Counted from the stretch's first letter, positions 1 through 8,248 are shown. The stretch: DNA of 53,447 nt from an uncultured Bacilli bacterium (GCA_934176955.1 CAKPOS010000010.1:1-53447), one strand, 5' to 3'. Numbers and translations are program-made. The notes: generated by a model from the letters alone, not told the origin.

Positions 1-645
1 AACCAAGGGTATAATGTTAATCATAAAAAAGTTTATAGAATAATGGTTAAATTAGGTTTAAAGCCATTAAAAAGAAACAAAAGAAAATATTCTTCTTATA
101 GGGGAACTGTTGGTAAGATAGCTGATAATTTAATTGTAAGAAATTTTAATGCAGAAAAGCCTAATCAAAAATGGTATACTGATGTTACTGAATTTAATCT
201 TCGAGGAGAAAAATGTTATTTATCTCCAATATTAGATGGATTTAACGGTGAAGTTATTTCTTATAACACTTCTAAATCACCTAATTTAGAACAAATAAAT
301 GATATGCTTAATAAAGCATTTGATGGCAGAAATCTAGAAGGACTAATATTTCATTCAGATCAAGAATGGCAATATCAACACCAATCTTATCAACAAAGAT
401 TGAAAAACAACAGTATAAAACAAAGTATGTCAAGAAAAGGAAATAGTATGGATAATGGAATGATGGAAAACTTCTTTGGCTTGTTTAAAACAGAAATGTT
501 TTATGGTCAAGAAGATAAATACAAAACACTAGATGAATTAATTTTAGCGATTGATGACTATATTAATTACTACAATTATGATAGAATTAAAGTGAAATTA
601 AAAGGACTGTCACCTGTAAATTATAGGTTACAATCCTCTAATTAG
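1..645 (+). CDS. IS3-family transposase OrfB, 5' end outside window
   Basis: Integrase-core transposase of the IS3 family (IS150-like); it catalyses cut-and-paste of the element with a DDE active site. The frame is open from base 1, so the protein starts upstream of the window; the first visible residues (NQGYNVNHKKVYRIM) belong to the HTH_21 region that precedes the catalytic core. The DDE residues are visible: first Asp in WYTDVTEF, second Asp in IFHSDQEWQYQ, and the Glu in NGMMENFFGLFKTE. The frame closes normally at TAG and is followed 15 bases later by an IS3-type terminal repeat, so the visible part looks intact. The upstream OrfA and left end cannot be seen. Confidence 0.93.
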   Translation, partial: NQGYNVNHKKVYRIMVKLGLKPLKRNKRKYSSYRGTVGKIADNLIVRNFNAEKPNQKWYTDVTEFNLRGEKCYLSPILDGFNGEVISYNTSKSPNLEQINDMLNKAFDGRNLEGLIFHSDQEWQYQHQSYQQRLKNNSIKQSMSRKGNSMDNGMMENFFGLFKTEMFYGQEDKYKTLDELILAIDDYINYYNYDRIKVKLKGLSPVNYRLQSSN

Positions 646-685
646 AAACTATTTATAAACTGTCCAACTTTTGGGGTTCAGTTCA
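1..685 (+). mobile_element. Right part of an IS3/IS150-type insertion sequence
   Basis: The transposase reading frame is followed by a terminal repeat at about 661-685 (TGTCCAACTTTTGGGG then TTCAGTTCA). This resembles the conserved IS3-family end, which reads TGAAC...CCCCAAAAGTTGGACA on the other strand. The element enters from the left edge of the window. The target duplication cannot be determined without the other end. Confidence 0.8.
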
Positions 686-740
686 TTTCTAGTTAGCATT
701 TATTACTCTCAGAAGTTAATTTCCGAGTTTCCTATCAATT

Positions 741-814
741 TGGAGTAGGCAACGGGAATCGGACCCGCATCCTAAGCTTGGGAAGCTTACATTCTACCAC
801 TAAACTATGCCTAC
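741..814 (-). tRNA. tRNA-Gly, anticodon CCC
   Basis: Read on the minus strand this is a complete cloverleaf: acceptor GTAGGCA/TGCCTAC, D-arm GTTTAGTGGTAGAAT, anticodon stem TAAGC/GCTTA with loop TTCCCAA (anticodon CCC), T-arm GCGGG/CCCGT, and an encoded CCA at 741-743. It lies just beyond the IS3 right end. A CCC-anticodon glycine tRNA is the less common isoacceptor next to TCC and GCC. Confidence 0.95.
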
Positions 815-854
815 AAAATATGAATAAATTTTTTACTACCTATTTCTCAATAAC

Positions 855-885
855 ATTGTAACACAAATTTCTGAATTTGTAACAA
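855..885 (-). promoter_or_regulatory. Putative promoter of tRNA-Gly
   Basis: On the minus strand TTGTTA (880-885) is followed after 19 bases by TACAAT (855-860), preceded by an extended -10 TGT. It is the only promoter-like pair upstream of the tRNA. The spacing is slightly long. Confidence 0.4.
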
Positions 886-978
886 TATTTTTCTTTTAAA
901 ATTTTAAAATTAAAGCTATAAATTTTTTTCTTTTTTTGCTATAATTATTTCAATAATAACTTACTAGGAGCTGAAAAA

Positions 979-1434
979 ATGGAACAACAAATAATGAAAA
1001 AATCTTATAAACTATCTCATATTATTCTTGCAATCTTAGCATTCTTAATATTTAACATTATGTTTATTAATGAAGATATATCTTGGAAATTTCTTTCTTT
1101 TATTTTTTCACTAATTACATTTATAATGAGTTTTCCTAGCTCTATAATAAGTAAAAAGATAATAAATATTAGTGATAAAATTAAGTCCAATATTATAAAA
1201 ATATTATTTTATATTATTATTTTACCAATTATCATTTTTATTTTATCTATACTAATATATTTATTTAATATACTTATTTTTGATATTTTCCCAACTTCTA
1301 ATGATTTTGCAACTGAGTTAGGTCAAGGACTTCTAATATTATTTTTTATAACAGTAGAAATAATTTGTATTATTGTTCCTTATATTCAAACATTGATTGT
1401 CTTAATCCTTAAACAAATGATAAAAAATAAATGA
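979..1434 (+). CDS. Small integral membrane protein, unknown function
   Basis: A 151-aa protein that I do not recognise. It is strongly hydrophobic with about four to five membrane segments: residues ~15-31, ~38-54, ~73-100 (possibly two spans) and ~117-147. Charged residues are confined to the N-terminus and short loops. A Shine-Dalgarno-like AGGAG lies 10 bases upstream of the ATG. An extended -10 (TGC TATAAT, 937-945) sits just ahead. A strong terminator follows at 1498, so it appears to be transcribed alone. Confidence 0.7.
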   Translation: MEQQIMKKSYKLSHIILAILAFLIFNIMFINEDISWKFLSFIFSLITFIMSFPSSIISKKIINISDKIKSNIIKILFYIIILPIIIFILSILIYLFNILIFDIFPTSNDFATELGQGLLILFFITVEIICIIVPYIQTLIVLILKQMIKNK

Positions 1435-1497
1435 TTTAAAAATTAAACGGTATTAAGCTATATTTAGACAACACTTTTTATTGATTTACTAATCACA

Positions 1498-1530
1498 AAG
1501 TAATCATATCTATCTGATTACTTATTATTT
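1498..1530 (+). terminator. Rho-independent terminator
   Basis: Perfect 9-bp inverted repeat AAGTAATCA / TGATTACTT with an 8-base loop, followed by a T-rich run. Confidence 0.8.
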
Positions 1531-1535
1531 TTTTA

Positions 1536-1565
1536 TTGCAGATAAAGTCATTGACATGATATAAT
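1536..1565 (+). promoter_or_regulatory. Putative sigma-A promoter
   Basis: TTGCAG (1536-1541), 18-bp spacer, TATAAT (1560-1565), directly upstream of the lipoprotein gene starting at 1588. Confidence 0.55.
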
Positions 1566-1587
1566 ATTTCTGTTGGGATTGATAGAA

Positions 1588-2292
1588 ATGAAAATAAAAA
1601 GAATAATAATATTATGTTTTATGTGTTTACTAATTTCAGGGTGTCATGCTGATTATGAATTAAAAGTAGAAAAAGACACAATAGAAGATAAAGTTAAATT
1701 TAATTTAAAAGATAATGATTATCAAAAAGCTATTTTGATTAATCAATTATTTCAACTTTCTAATATGCCATATGAAAAAGATGAAGAACTTGGTGAAGTA
1801 GTTATCAATAAATTAAAAAATGAACCTTTATCTCCTGGTTATGATATTGATGGTACTTATGTACGAAATGTAGAAAAGAATAACATTTCTCTTTCATTTT
1901 TGTATAAAGATAATAGTTTCCAACGTTCTTATATTTTTAATAACTGTTTTGATAATTTTATTTATGATAGTACGAGTAATTATTATGTTATTCAAGGCGC
2001 TGGAGCATTTAAATGTTTAATTAACGATAAAGAAAAAGTAGTGATACAGTCTAATTATCGTGTAATTGATCATAATGCAGATAAAGTTATAGGAAATAAA
2101 TATATTTGGAATTTTAATCGTAAAAATAATTTAAATCATGAATTATATATTCAAATTTCTAAAAAATATAAAGCGCCTAAAAATCATTATTGGTCTTTGA
2201 TTACTTTAGGAATAATTTTAACTTGCTTATTTATTTATCGAAGCTTTTTAAGAAAAGATAAGCGAACTTTTTTCAAAAATAATGAAGTGTAG
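1588..2292 (+). CDS. Lipoprotein with C-terminal membrane anchor, unknown function
   Basis: Predicted lipoprotein of 234 aa. The N-terminus MKIKRIIILCFMCLLISGC is a signal peptide with a lipobox ending at Cys19, so the mature protein would be lipid-anchored outside the membrane. A second hydrophobic segment near the C-terminus (about residues 203-220, then basic RKDKR) would give a second anchor. The middle 180 residues are hydrophilic with no motif I recognise. I chose the ATG at 1588 and not a TTG at 1573, because only the ATG begins the signal peptide correctly. The next gene begins 11 bases downstream, which suggests co-transcription. Confidence 0.7.
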   Translation: MKIKRIIILCFMCLLISGCHADYELKVEKDTIEDKVKFNLKDNDYQKAILINQLFQLSNMPYEKDEELGEVVINKLKNEPLSPGYDIDGTYVRNVEKNNISLSFLYKDNSFQRSYIFNNCFDNFIYDSTSNYYVIQGAGAFKCLINDKEKVVIQSNYRVIDHNADKVIGNKYIWNFNRKNNLNHELYIQISKKYKAPKNHYWSLITLGIILTCLFIYRSFLRKDKRTFFKNNEV

Positions 2293-2303
2293 TAGGTGGT
2301 TTT

Positions 2304-3167
2304 ATGCTGATGTTTTTAAAAGTAGATGAAGCTTGTACAGCAATGCTTGGGATACTATATTTTGTACGCTCTCTACTTAATCTTGTATACATTATTGTTC
2401 CAATTGGCTTGATTGTAATGGTAATGCTTGATTTTTCTAAGGGTGTTATTAGTATAAATGATGGAAGTAAAACTTGGAAGTTTATTTTAAATCGAGCAAT
2501 TTATACAATTATTATTTTAATTTTACCTTCAACTCTATTTAGCGTGATGAGTGCAATTGGCTTAAGTTCTAAGGATTCAGAATCTTGTTGGAAATATGTA
2601 GGAGATCAAAATGTTGAAATTGTTCAGGAACTTTTAAAACAACAAGAAGAAGCCTTAAAAAAGAAAAATACAGAAACGCAATCTTTACTAAATCAATTAG
2701 CAAATGCAAGATACAGTGCTATTGCAGAATTAGCCAATCGGAAAAAAGCATTCATTGCCAATAATGGTTCTTCTGGTTCAAATTCTACAGTTGGTGGATC
2801 AAAATCTTGTAAAACAAAACAAAAGATACGTTTAACTTCTTTTAGCGATCAAAGTTTGAGAAATAGTATTAATCAAAATAATGTAGGAGTAACTAATGGA
2901 AGTTGGAAAACTTATACTTATAATGGTAAAACTTATCTTGTTTTAGCATCTGCAATGAATAATACTAGTTGGTCTAATCCTAAATCATCATTTAATTTTA
3001 AAGATTACGATGTTTTAACTTTAGAAATAGAAGGGAAAAAATATGATGCTATTGTTTTAGACGTTTGTGGGGCTTGTGCAAACAGTACTGATGTATTGAA
3101 ATTAGATTTATGGGTAAATAACAGTTCTCAACCTTGGGGGGATTATCAATATTTGTGTACAAGTTAA
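2304..3167 (+). CDS. Membrane protein with C-terminal double-psi beta-barrel-like domain
   Basis: 287 aa in three parts. Two membrane helices occupy residues ~15-45 and ~58-82. An alpha-helical, probably coiled-coil stretch follows (~100-150, rich in Q, E, K, L). After a Gly/Ser linker comes a C-terminal domain (~175-287) with the signature LDVCGACANSTDVLKLDLWV. That pattern resembles the RlpA-like/3D double-psi beta-barrel, in which a Cys/Asp-rich core acts on or binds peptidoglycan. The SD AGGTGG lies 4 bases before the ATG. The gene follows the lipoprotein closely. The extracellular wall-acting role is inferred from the domain resemblance only. Confidence 0.65.
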   Translation: MLMFLKVDEACTAMLGILYFVRSLLNLVYIIVPIGLIVMVMLDFSKGVISINDGSKTWKFILNRAIYTIIILILPSTLFSVMSAIGLSSKDSESCWKYVGDQNVEIVQELLKQQEEALKKKNTETQSLLNQLANARYSAIAELANRKKAFIANNGSSGSNSTVGGSKSCKTKQKIRLTSFSDQSLRNSINQNNVGVTNGSWKTYTYNGKTYLVLASAMNNTSWSNPKSSFNFKDYDVLTLEIEGKKYDAIVLDVCGACANSTDVLKLDLWVNNSSQPWGDYQYLCTS

Positions 3168-3183
3168 ATTTATATGCTATAAT
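3153..3183 (+). promoter_or_regulatory. Putative promoter of rbfA-nrnA-truB
   Basis: Extended -10 TGC TATAAT (3175-3183) with a weak TTGTGT (3153-3158) upstream. The start would be near 3190, just ahead of the AAAGGAGG. It overlaps the end of the preceding gene. Confidence 0.55.
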
Positions 3184-3195
3184 AAATTAAAGAAA

Positions 3196-3236
3196 AGGAG
3201 GATATAGATAAGTATTTTATCTATTATAATGATATG
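3196..3236 (+). promoter_or_regulatory. rbfA ribosome-binding site separated from its start by a hairpin
   Basis: A strong Shine-Dalgarno AGGAGG (3196-3201) is 32 bases from the rbfA ATG (3234), too far for normal initiation. No in-frame ATG, GTG or TTG lies nearer. The gap holds a perfect 8-bp inverted repeat ATAGATAA (3204-3211) / TTATCTAT (3217-3224) with a 5-base loop. Folding it would leave about 11 unpaired bases between SD and ATG, a workable spacing. Confidence 0.6.
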
Positions 3237-3575
3237 AGTGTTAAATTAGAAAGATTAGAACATACATTTGTTGAACAAATTAGTCAAATTTTAAAATTAG
3301 AGATTAAAGATGAGAGAATTCATTTTGTAACAGTTACAGCTTGTTCGATTACTAATGATTTATCTTTTGCCAAAGTTTATGTTACTGTTCTTGATGACAG
3401 TGAAAGAAATCATATTTTGAAGCAATTAAATAAAGCAAGTAATTTTATTGAAAGAGAGTTATCTAAAAGAGTAGAGATTAGAAAGATGCCTAATATTACT
3501 TTTGTTTATGATGAATCTATTGAATATGCTAATCATATAGAAAAAATTATAGAGGGTATTGAGAAATATGAATAG
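3234..3575 (+). CDS. rbfA: 30S ribosome-binding factor RbfA
   Basis: RbfA assists late 30S maturation and processing of the 16S rRNA 5' end, and is needed for cold adaptation. The 113-aa length is typical. The KH-like fold is recognisable from RLEHTFVEQISQILKLEIKDERI at the start, VTVTACSITNDLSFAKVYVTVL in the middle and the basic RVEIRKMPNITFVYDESIEYANHIEKII at the end. It is the first gene of an rbfA-nrnA-truB operon and overlaps nrnA by 8 bases. infB, the usual upstream neighbour, is absent here. Its start is set by an unusual hairpin-spaced SD (see the separate entry). Confidence 0.93.
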   Translation: MSVKLERLEHTFVEQISQILKLEIKDERIHFVTVTACSITNDLSFAKVYVTVLDDSERNHILKQLNKASNFIERELSKRVEIRKMPNITFVYDESIEYANHIEKIIEGIEKYE

Positions 3576-4527
3576 TGAGATTGAATTAGATAATATTGTA
3601 GACTTGCTTTCTAAAGCAAAAAAAATTGCTATATTTACGCACATTTCTCCAGATGGAGATGCAATTGGAAGTAGTCTTGCCCTTTATTTAGGATTTCTTC
3701 AATTGAAAAAAGAAGTATCTATTGTTACAGATGATTTTTCTAGATGCTTTAACTTTTTGCCACATTTAGAAGAAATTCAAAAAGAAGTAGATGGTTTTTT
3801 TGATGTTTCTATTGCTTTAGATTGTGCAACAAAGGGAAGATTATTTGATCCTAAGGGTGTTTTTGAACAAAGTGATATGACAGTGGCTATTGATCATCAT
3901 GCAAGTAATACTTATTTTGCCAAGATGAATTATGTAGAAGGGAATAGTCCCGCAACTTGTAAGACTTTAGTAAAAGTTTTTAAACGCCTTGGTATTGTAA
4001 TTACGAAAGAAATAGGAAGTTGTCTGATGGCAGGAATTATTACTGATTCCGGTGGCTTTCGTTATGATACAGTAGATGATGAAACTTTTGAATTTGCTGC
4101 TTCAATGTTAGATTTAGGCGTTGATATTAGTGATATTTATTATCGAACTTTTGATGTAAAGACAAAATCACAGTTTAAATTATCTACACTAGCTACTTCA
4201 AGAATAAAATTTTATGCAAAAGATAAAATTGCACTTACTTATGTAACATTAGATGATATGAAAAAGACAAAAGCTATGGCAGGAGATCATGAAGGAATTG
4301 TTAATGTTGGCAGAAATATCGAAGGAGTTGAAGTCTCTATTTTTCTAAGAGAGGTAGATAAAGATTTTTATCGTGTTTCATTGAGAAGCAATGATTATGT
4401 AGATGTTTCTGGAGTGGCTTCTTTATTTAATGGCGGTGGTCATTCTAAAGCTGCTGGCTGTGATGTTCACGAAAATTTAGAAGTTGCAATAAAAAAATTA
4501 GTAAAGGAAACAACCAAAGTATTATGA
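3568..4527 (+). CDS. nrnA: DHH-family oligoribonuclease/pAp phosphatase NrnA
   Basis: Bifunctional oligoribonuclease and 3'-phosphoadenosine 5'-phosphate phosphatase. It degrades short RNA oligomers and recycles pAp in the cytoplasm. 319 aa. The DHH catalytic motifs are present in order: SPDGDAIGSS, SIALDCA, AIDHHAS and MAGIITDSGGFRYDT. The DHHA1 domain carries the substrate-binding FNGGGHSKAAG near the C-terminus. I use the ATG at 3568, not a TTG three codons earlier. The gene overlaps rbfA by 8 bases and truB by 4 (ATGA), so the three are translationally coupled, the usual arrangement in Bacillota. Confidence 0.92.
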   Translation: MNSEIELDNIVDLLSKAKKIAIFTHISPDGDAIGSSLALYLGFLQLKKEVSIVTDDFSRCFNFLPHLEEIQKEVDGFFDVSIALDCATKGRLFDPKGVFEQSDMTVAIDHHASNTYFAKMNYVEGNSPATCKTLVKVFKRLGIVITKEIGSCLMAGIITDSGGFRYDTVDDETFEFAASMLDLGVDISDIYYRTFDVKTKSQFKLSTLATSRIKFYAKDKIALTYVTLDDMKKTKAMAGDHEGIVNVGRNIEGVEVSIFLREVDKDFYRVSLRSNDYVDVSGVASLFNGGGHSKAAGCDVHENLEVAIKKLVKETTKVL

Positions 4528-5372
4528 ATGGTGTTTTGTTAATTAATAAAGAAAAAGGAGTTACTAGCCGAGATGTTGTTAATGAAGTTAGCCATATTTT
4601 AGGAACAAAGAAAATAGGACATACAGGGACACTTGATCCAATAGCAACCGGAGTACTTGTTCTTTGTGTTGGTTCTTCATTAAAATTAGTTGAATCATTA
4701 ATGGATCATGATAAAGAATACATAGCAACTATTTTGTTAGGAATAGAAACAGATACATTGGATATTACAGGAGAAGTGCAACGTAAAATTTCTCCCAAAA
4801 ATATTACTAGGGAAAGAGTAATGGAAGTATTAAAACAATTTCAAGGAAAAATTAAACAGGAAGTTCCTAAATATTCTGCCATTAAGGTAGGAGGAAAGAA
4901 ACTTTATGAGTATGCTAGAGCCGGAATTGAGGTGACTTTGCCAGTCCATGAAGTAGAAATTTCCCAAATAGAATTAATAGGAGATATTGTAGAAAATACT
5001 TTTCAAATTCATGTATCGGTAAGTAAAGGAACTTATATTCGAAGTTTAGTTCGGGATATTGGCCATGCTTTAGGAACAGTAGCAGTAATGACTGATTTAG
5101 TTCGCACTCGCGTAGGAAATTTTTTACTCCAAGATGCTATTTTAGTTTCTGATGTTAGAGCAGGAAATTATACTTTATTAGATCCTAGGAAAGTATTGAA
5201 CTTACCGGTTATAGTGGTTGATGATTTTTTACTAAAGAAAATTAGAAATGGTTGTGTTTTGCCCTCATTTTTCTCTTTTGATAAGGTATTTGTGGAGAAT
5301 TCTAATCATGAGTTAGTGGCAATTTATCAACAAAAAGGAAATGGAATGGTAAAACCTTATCGAATGTTTTGA
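4524..5372 (+). CDS. truB: tRNA pseudouridine(55) synthase TruB
   Basis: Converts U55 of the T-loop of tRNAs to pseudouridine. 282 aa. The catalytic motif GHTGTLDPIATGVL places the nucleophilic Asp at residue 38. Other family blocks are present: KYSAIKVGGKKLYEYARAG and VSKGTYIRSLVRDIGHALG. The C-terminal 60 residues are divergent. The ATG overlaps the nrnA stop (ATGA). In many Bacillota ribF follows; here a hairpin and the ftsA promoter follow instead. Confidence 0.95.
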   Translation: MNGVLLINKEKGVTSRDVVNEVSHILGTKKIGHTGTLDPIATGVLVLCVGSSLKLVESLMDHDKEYIATILLGIETDTLDITGEVQRKISPKNITRERVMEVLKQFQGKIKQEVPKYSAIKVGGKKLYEYARAGIEVTLPVHEVEISQIELIGDIVENTFQIHVSVSKGTYIRSLVRDIGHALGTVAVMTDLVRTRVGNFLLQDAILVSDVRAGNYTLLDPRKVLNLPVIVVDDFLLKKIRNGCVLPSFFSFDKVFVENSNHELVAIYQQKGNGMVKPYRMF

Positions 5373-5376
5373 CTTA

Positions 5377-5411
5377 AAATACTGATTTAGTACATAGATT
5401 AGTATTTTTTT
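5377..5411 (+). terminator. Weak terminator after truB
   Basis: AAATACT (5377-5383) and AGTATTT (5401-5407) form a 7-bp stem with a 17-base loop, running into a T-tract. The large loop makes this uncertain. Confidence 0.4.
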
Positions 5412-5491
5412 CTTGTAAAGTAAGAATAATTTTCATTTTTTATTTTTTGGTGTTATTCAATTTTAAAGTAGTTGTAAAGCTTATATTTTTA

Positions 5492-5520
5492 TTGACATGA
5501 GTTTTTCTTTTCGTTATAAT
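5492..5520 (+). promoter_or_regulatory. Consensus sigma-A promoter of ftsA-ftsZ
   Basis: TTGACA (5492-5497), exactly 17 bp, TATAAT (5515-5520): a perfect consensus. Transcription would begin near 5527, leaving a leader of about 68 bases before the ftsA TTG. Confidence 0.85.
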
Positions 5521-5594
5521 TAAAGGTGTATATGAGTAGGGTATGCATTTATCTAAAGACATTCACTTACCATATGGAAAAGAGTTGATACTAT

Positions 5595-6845
5595 TTGAGA
5601 AAGATATATACAAGTATAGATATTGGAACAAATTCTATTAAGTTTGTTGTGGGGGAATATTTTAATCATAAAGTGTATGTTTTAGCTTCTCATAGTGTTG
5701 ATTCTAAAGGAATAAAAAAGGGGTTAATTGTTGAACCAGGTTTAGTTGTTGAAGCAATTCAAGAAGGAATGAAAGAAATAAATGAAATGCTTGGAATCGA
5801 AATAAAACGTGTTTTAGTAAATGTTCCGGATTATAATGTTTCGTTTAAAGAAGTTTCTGGAAGTATTGATATTCGAGATAGTGAAGTAATTACTGCCAGT
5901 GATGTCAATCGTGTAATTAAAGATTCAATTTATAATCAGTTAGAGGATAATTATGAACTAGTGACAATGATACCAAGAGAATATAAGGTCGATAATGAAC
6001 AAGGAATTCGTAAACCAATAGGTAAAAGAGGTCAAAAACTTGAAATAAAAGGTATAATGGTATCAACTCCTAAGAAAAATATTTATTCAGTTTTAAGTGT
6101 TTTAGAAGGAGCTGGATTAGAAGTTGTAGATATTACAATTACTGGTCTTACTAATTATTATGAAGTCAGAGATGCTGCTTTAGATAAAAAAGATGGTGCC
6201 ATTATTAATTTGGGTCATGCTACAACTACAGTTAGTATTTTTGATGAAGGTACAATTGTTGCCAATGAAACTTTACAAATTGGGGGAATTAATGTTGAAA
6301 GAGATTTAGCTTATGTATTTGGAATTAGTATTTTTGATGGAAAAACTTTAAAAGAAAAGTTTGCCAGTTCACATAAAAGATTTTGCCAGATTAATGAAAT
6401 TTATGAAGTAAAAAATACAGTTGGAGAATCAGTAAAGCTAAATCAATTAGAAGTTAGCGAAGTGGTAATGAGTCGAATGATGGAGATTCTTAATCTTGCC
6501 AAAAAGCAAATTCGCTTACTTACGGATAAAGATATTCAATATATTGTTTTAACTGGCGGTCTTACAGAAATTAAGGCTTTTAAAAATTTAGCCTATGAAA
6601 TCTTTGGAAAAGATGTTATAATATATACAGTTACTACGTTAGGGTGTCGAGATAATAAATATGTAAGTGCTCTAGGTATGATGAAGTATTTTATTGATAA
6701 AATGGAGTCACGTGGAAAAAATGTTTCTATGCTAGGAATAGAAGAAGAAACTGCCTTAGTTACTCCTAATAATAAATTAAAGAAAGATAATGATATTGTA
6801 AATAAATTGTTTGGTAATTTTATGACAAATAAGGAGGAAAAGTGA
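5595..6845 (+). CDS. ftsA: Cell division protein FtsA
   Basis: Actin-like ATPase that tethers FtsZ filaments to the membrane and recruits divisome proteins. 416 aa. The actin-fold phosphate-binding motif SIDIGTNSIKFVVG is at the N-terminus. The SHS2/1C region (residues ~85-165) and the second phosphate loop (GAIINLGHATTTVSIF) follow, with VLTGGLTEIKAF as the adenosine motif. The C-terminus ends in an amphipathic helix (VNKLFGNFM) typical of the FtsA membrane-targeting sequence. The start is a TTG, since no upstream in-frame ATG exists and the protein fold begins immediately. The SD is weak. The gene overlaps ftsZ. Confidence 0.93.
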   Translation: MRKIYTSIDIGTNSIKFVVGEYFNHKVYVLASHSVDSKGIKKGLIVEPGLVVEAIQEGMKEINEMLGIEIKRVLVNVPDYNVSFKEVSGSIDIRDSEVITASDVNRVIKDSIYNQLEDNYELVTMIPREYKVDNEQGIRKPIGKRGQKLEIKGIMVSTPKKNIYSVLSVLEGAGLEVVDITITGLTNYYEVRDAALDKKDGAIINLGHATTTVSIFDEGTIVANETLQIGGINVERDLAYVFGISIFDGKTLKEKFASSHKRFCQINEIYEVKNTVGESVKLNQLEVSEVVMSRMMEILNLAKKQIRLLTDKDIQYIVLTGGLTEIKAFKNLAYEIFGKDVIIYTVTTLGCRDNKYVSALGMMKYFIDKMESRGKNVSMLGIEEETALVTPNNKLKKDNDIVNKLFGNFMTNKEEK

Positions 6846-7921
6846 TGGATAATATGTTAGGTTTAGAAATGGATCAATTAGCAAAGATAAAAGTAATTGG
6901 TATTGGTGGTGGCGGTTGTAACGCTATTAACCGAATGATTTCTTGTGGCTTAAAAGGGGTAGATTTTATTGTTGCTAATACAGATGTTCAAGCTTTGAAT
7001 CGTTCCCTTGCTACAACTAAGTTGCAAATTGGTAGTGAGCTTACGGATGGCTTAGGTGCTGGTGCTAACCCTGAAATTGGTAGAGAAGCTGCTTTGGAAA
7101 GTAAAGCTGCCATCGAAGATGCCTTAAAAGGTGCTGATATGGTGTTTGTTACTTGTGGTATGGGTGGTGGAACTGGTACAGGGGCTGCTCCTGTTGTTGC
7201 AGAAATTGCTCAAGATTTAGGAGCATTAACTGTGGGAATTGTTACCAAACCATTTAGTTTTGAAGGAAAAAAACGTATGGATCAAGCTGTTAAAGGATTG
7301 GATGAACTTAGAAAACATGTAGATACCATTATCGTTATTCCAAATGATCGATTAAGAGAATTAATTGATAAAACAACTCCTATGTTAGAAGCATTTAGAG
7401 AAGTAGATAATGTTCTTCATCGTGGTGTTCAATCTATTTCCGATTTAATTGCTGTAGCAGGACTTGTTAATTTGGACTTTGCTGATGTTAAAACCGTAAT
7501 GAAGGATCGCGGAAATGCCTTGATAGGAATTGGTGTTGGTTCTGGAGAAGGTAGAGCAGTGGAAGCTGCTAAACAGGCTGTTTCTAGTCCTTTATTAGAA
7601 ACTTCTATCGATGGAGCAACGGATGCCATTATTAATGTTACTGGTGGCTCATCACTTACTTTGTTCGAAGTAGAAGAAGCTGCTGAAGTAATTCGAAGCG
7701 CTGCTAATACAGATATTAATACAATATTTGGAGCAGTAATTAATGAAAATTTAAATGATGAAGTGATTGTAACAGTAATTGCTACTGGTTTTGAAGAACC
7801 TAGTGAACCTTTATATCATAGCTTTACAAATACTAGTCGTGAAGATCTATATAAAGAGAGTACAGATGATGATAGTGATTTTGATGTTCCTCCATTTTTA
7901 AGAGATCATAACGATTATTAA
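6845..7921 (+). CDS. ftsZ: Cell division GTPase FtsZ
   Basis: Tubulin-like GTPase forming the Z-ring. 358 aa. The visible signatures are the N-terminal nucleotide-binding GIGGGGCNAINRM, the tubulin motif GGGTGTGAAP, the T7 catalytic loop NLDFADVKTVM, and the conserved C-terminal peptide DFDVPPFLRDH that binds FtsA and other partners. The linker before that peptide is short (about 20 residues). AAGGAGG lies 7 bases before the ATG at 6845. A GTG one codon earlier is possible but too close to the SD. The ATG overlaps the ftsA stop by one base (TGATG). Confidence 0.97.
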   Translation: MDNMLGLEMDQLAKIKVIGIGGGGCNAINRMISCGLKGVDFIVANTDVQALNRSLATTKLQIGSELTDGLGAGANPEIGREAALESKAAIEDALKGADMVFVTCGMGGGTGTGAAPVVAEIAQDLGALTVGIVTKPFSFEGKKRMDQAVKGLDELRKHVDTIIVIPNDRLRELIDKTTPMLEAFREVDNVLHRGVQSISDLIAVAGLVNLDFADVKTVMKDRGNALIGIGVGSGEGRAVEAAKQAVSSPLLETSIDGATDAIINVTGGSSLTLFEVEEAAEVIRSAANTDINTIFGAVINENLNDEVIVTVIATGFEEPSEPLYHSFTNTSREDLYKESTDDDSDFDVPPFLRDHNDY

Positions 7922-7929
7922 TAAAATAA

Positions 7930-7955
7930 AAAAGAGAATTTTTTCTCTTTTGTCG
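7930..7955 (+). terminator. Terminator after ftsZ
   Basis: AAAAGAGAA / TTCTCTTTT, a 9-bp perfect stem with a TTTT loop, immediately after the ftsZ stop. No long T-run follows beyond the stem. Confidence 0.6.
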
Positions 7956-7986
7956 AAAAAAAGGTGTATATATTGTGTAAAATATA

Positions 7987-8015
7987 TTGTCTTTTTTTTT
8001 ATAATGTATTATATT
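7987..8015 (+). promoter_or_regulatory. Putative promoter of rpoZ
   Basis: TTGTCT (7987-7992), 17 bp, TATATT (8010-8015). An alternative -10 TATAAT is at 8000-8005 but lacks a well-placed -35. Confidence 0.45.
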
Positions 8016-8047
8016 AAATCTATAGATAGTAGAGGAGTGTGAGAAAT

Positions 8048-8248
8048 ATGATTTATCCATCAATTGATAAAATATTAAATATTGTAGATTCAAAATATGC
8101 TTTGGTATATGTTGTTGCAAATCGTAGTAAGGAAATGTCGAAGACCAATCATTATCAAATGCCAGAAAAAAGTTATCATTCGGCTAAACCCATTGGAAGA
8201 GCATTAGAAGAAGTTTATGCAAATATGATTCATATTACTAGGAAATAA
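8048..8248 (+). CDS. rpoZ: RNA polymerase omega subunit
   Basis: Omega chaperones assembly of beta' into RNA polymerase. 66 aa, with the family pattern MIYPSIDKILNIVDSKYALVYVVANRSKEM (split: MIYPSIDKIL, then SKYALVYVVANRSKEM) and KPIGRALEEVY near the end. The start is the ATG at 8048, 10 bases after AGAGGAG; the earlier in-frame GTG abuts the SD. The usual neighbours gmk and priA are absent. The downstream pseudopilin gene begins one base after the stop. Confidence 0.88.
   Translation: MIYPSIDKILNIVDSKYALVYVVANRSKEMSKTNHYQMPEKSYHSAKPIGRALEEVYANMIHITRK

Noticed and set aside
3225..3230. TATAAT just before the rbfA ATG as a promoter.
   Set aside because: Transcription would start at about 3237, after the ATG. 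An extended -10 further upstream at 3175-3183 fits better.
5532..5588. An 18-codon upstream frame between the ftsA promoter and the ftsA TTG.
   Set aside because: Its AAGGTG would lie at or before the predicted transcription start near 5527, so the mRNA would lack an SD for it.
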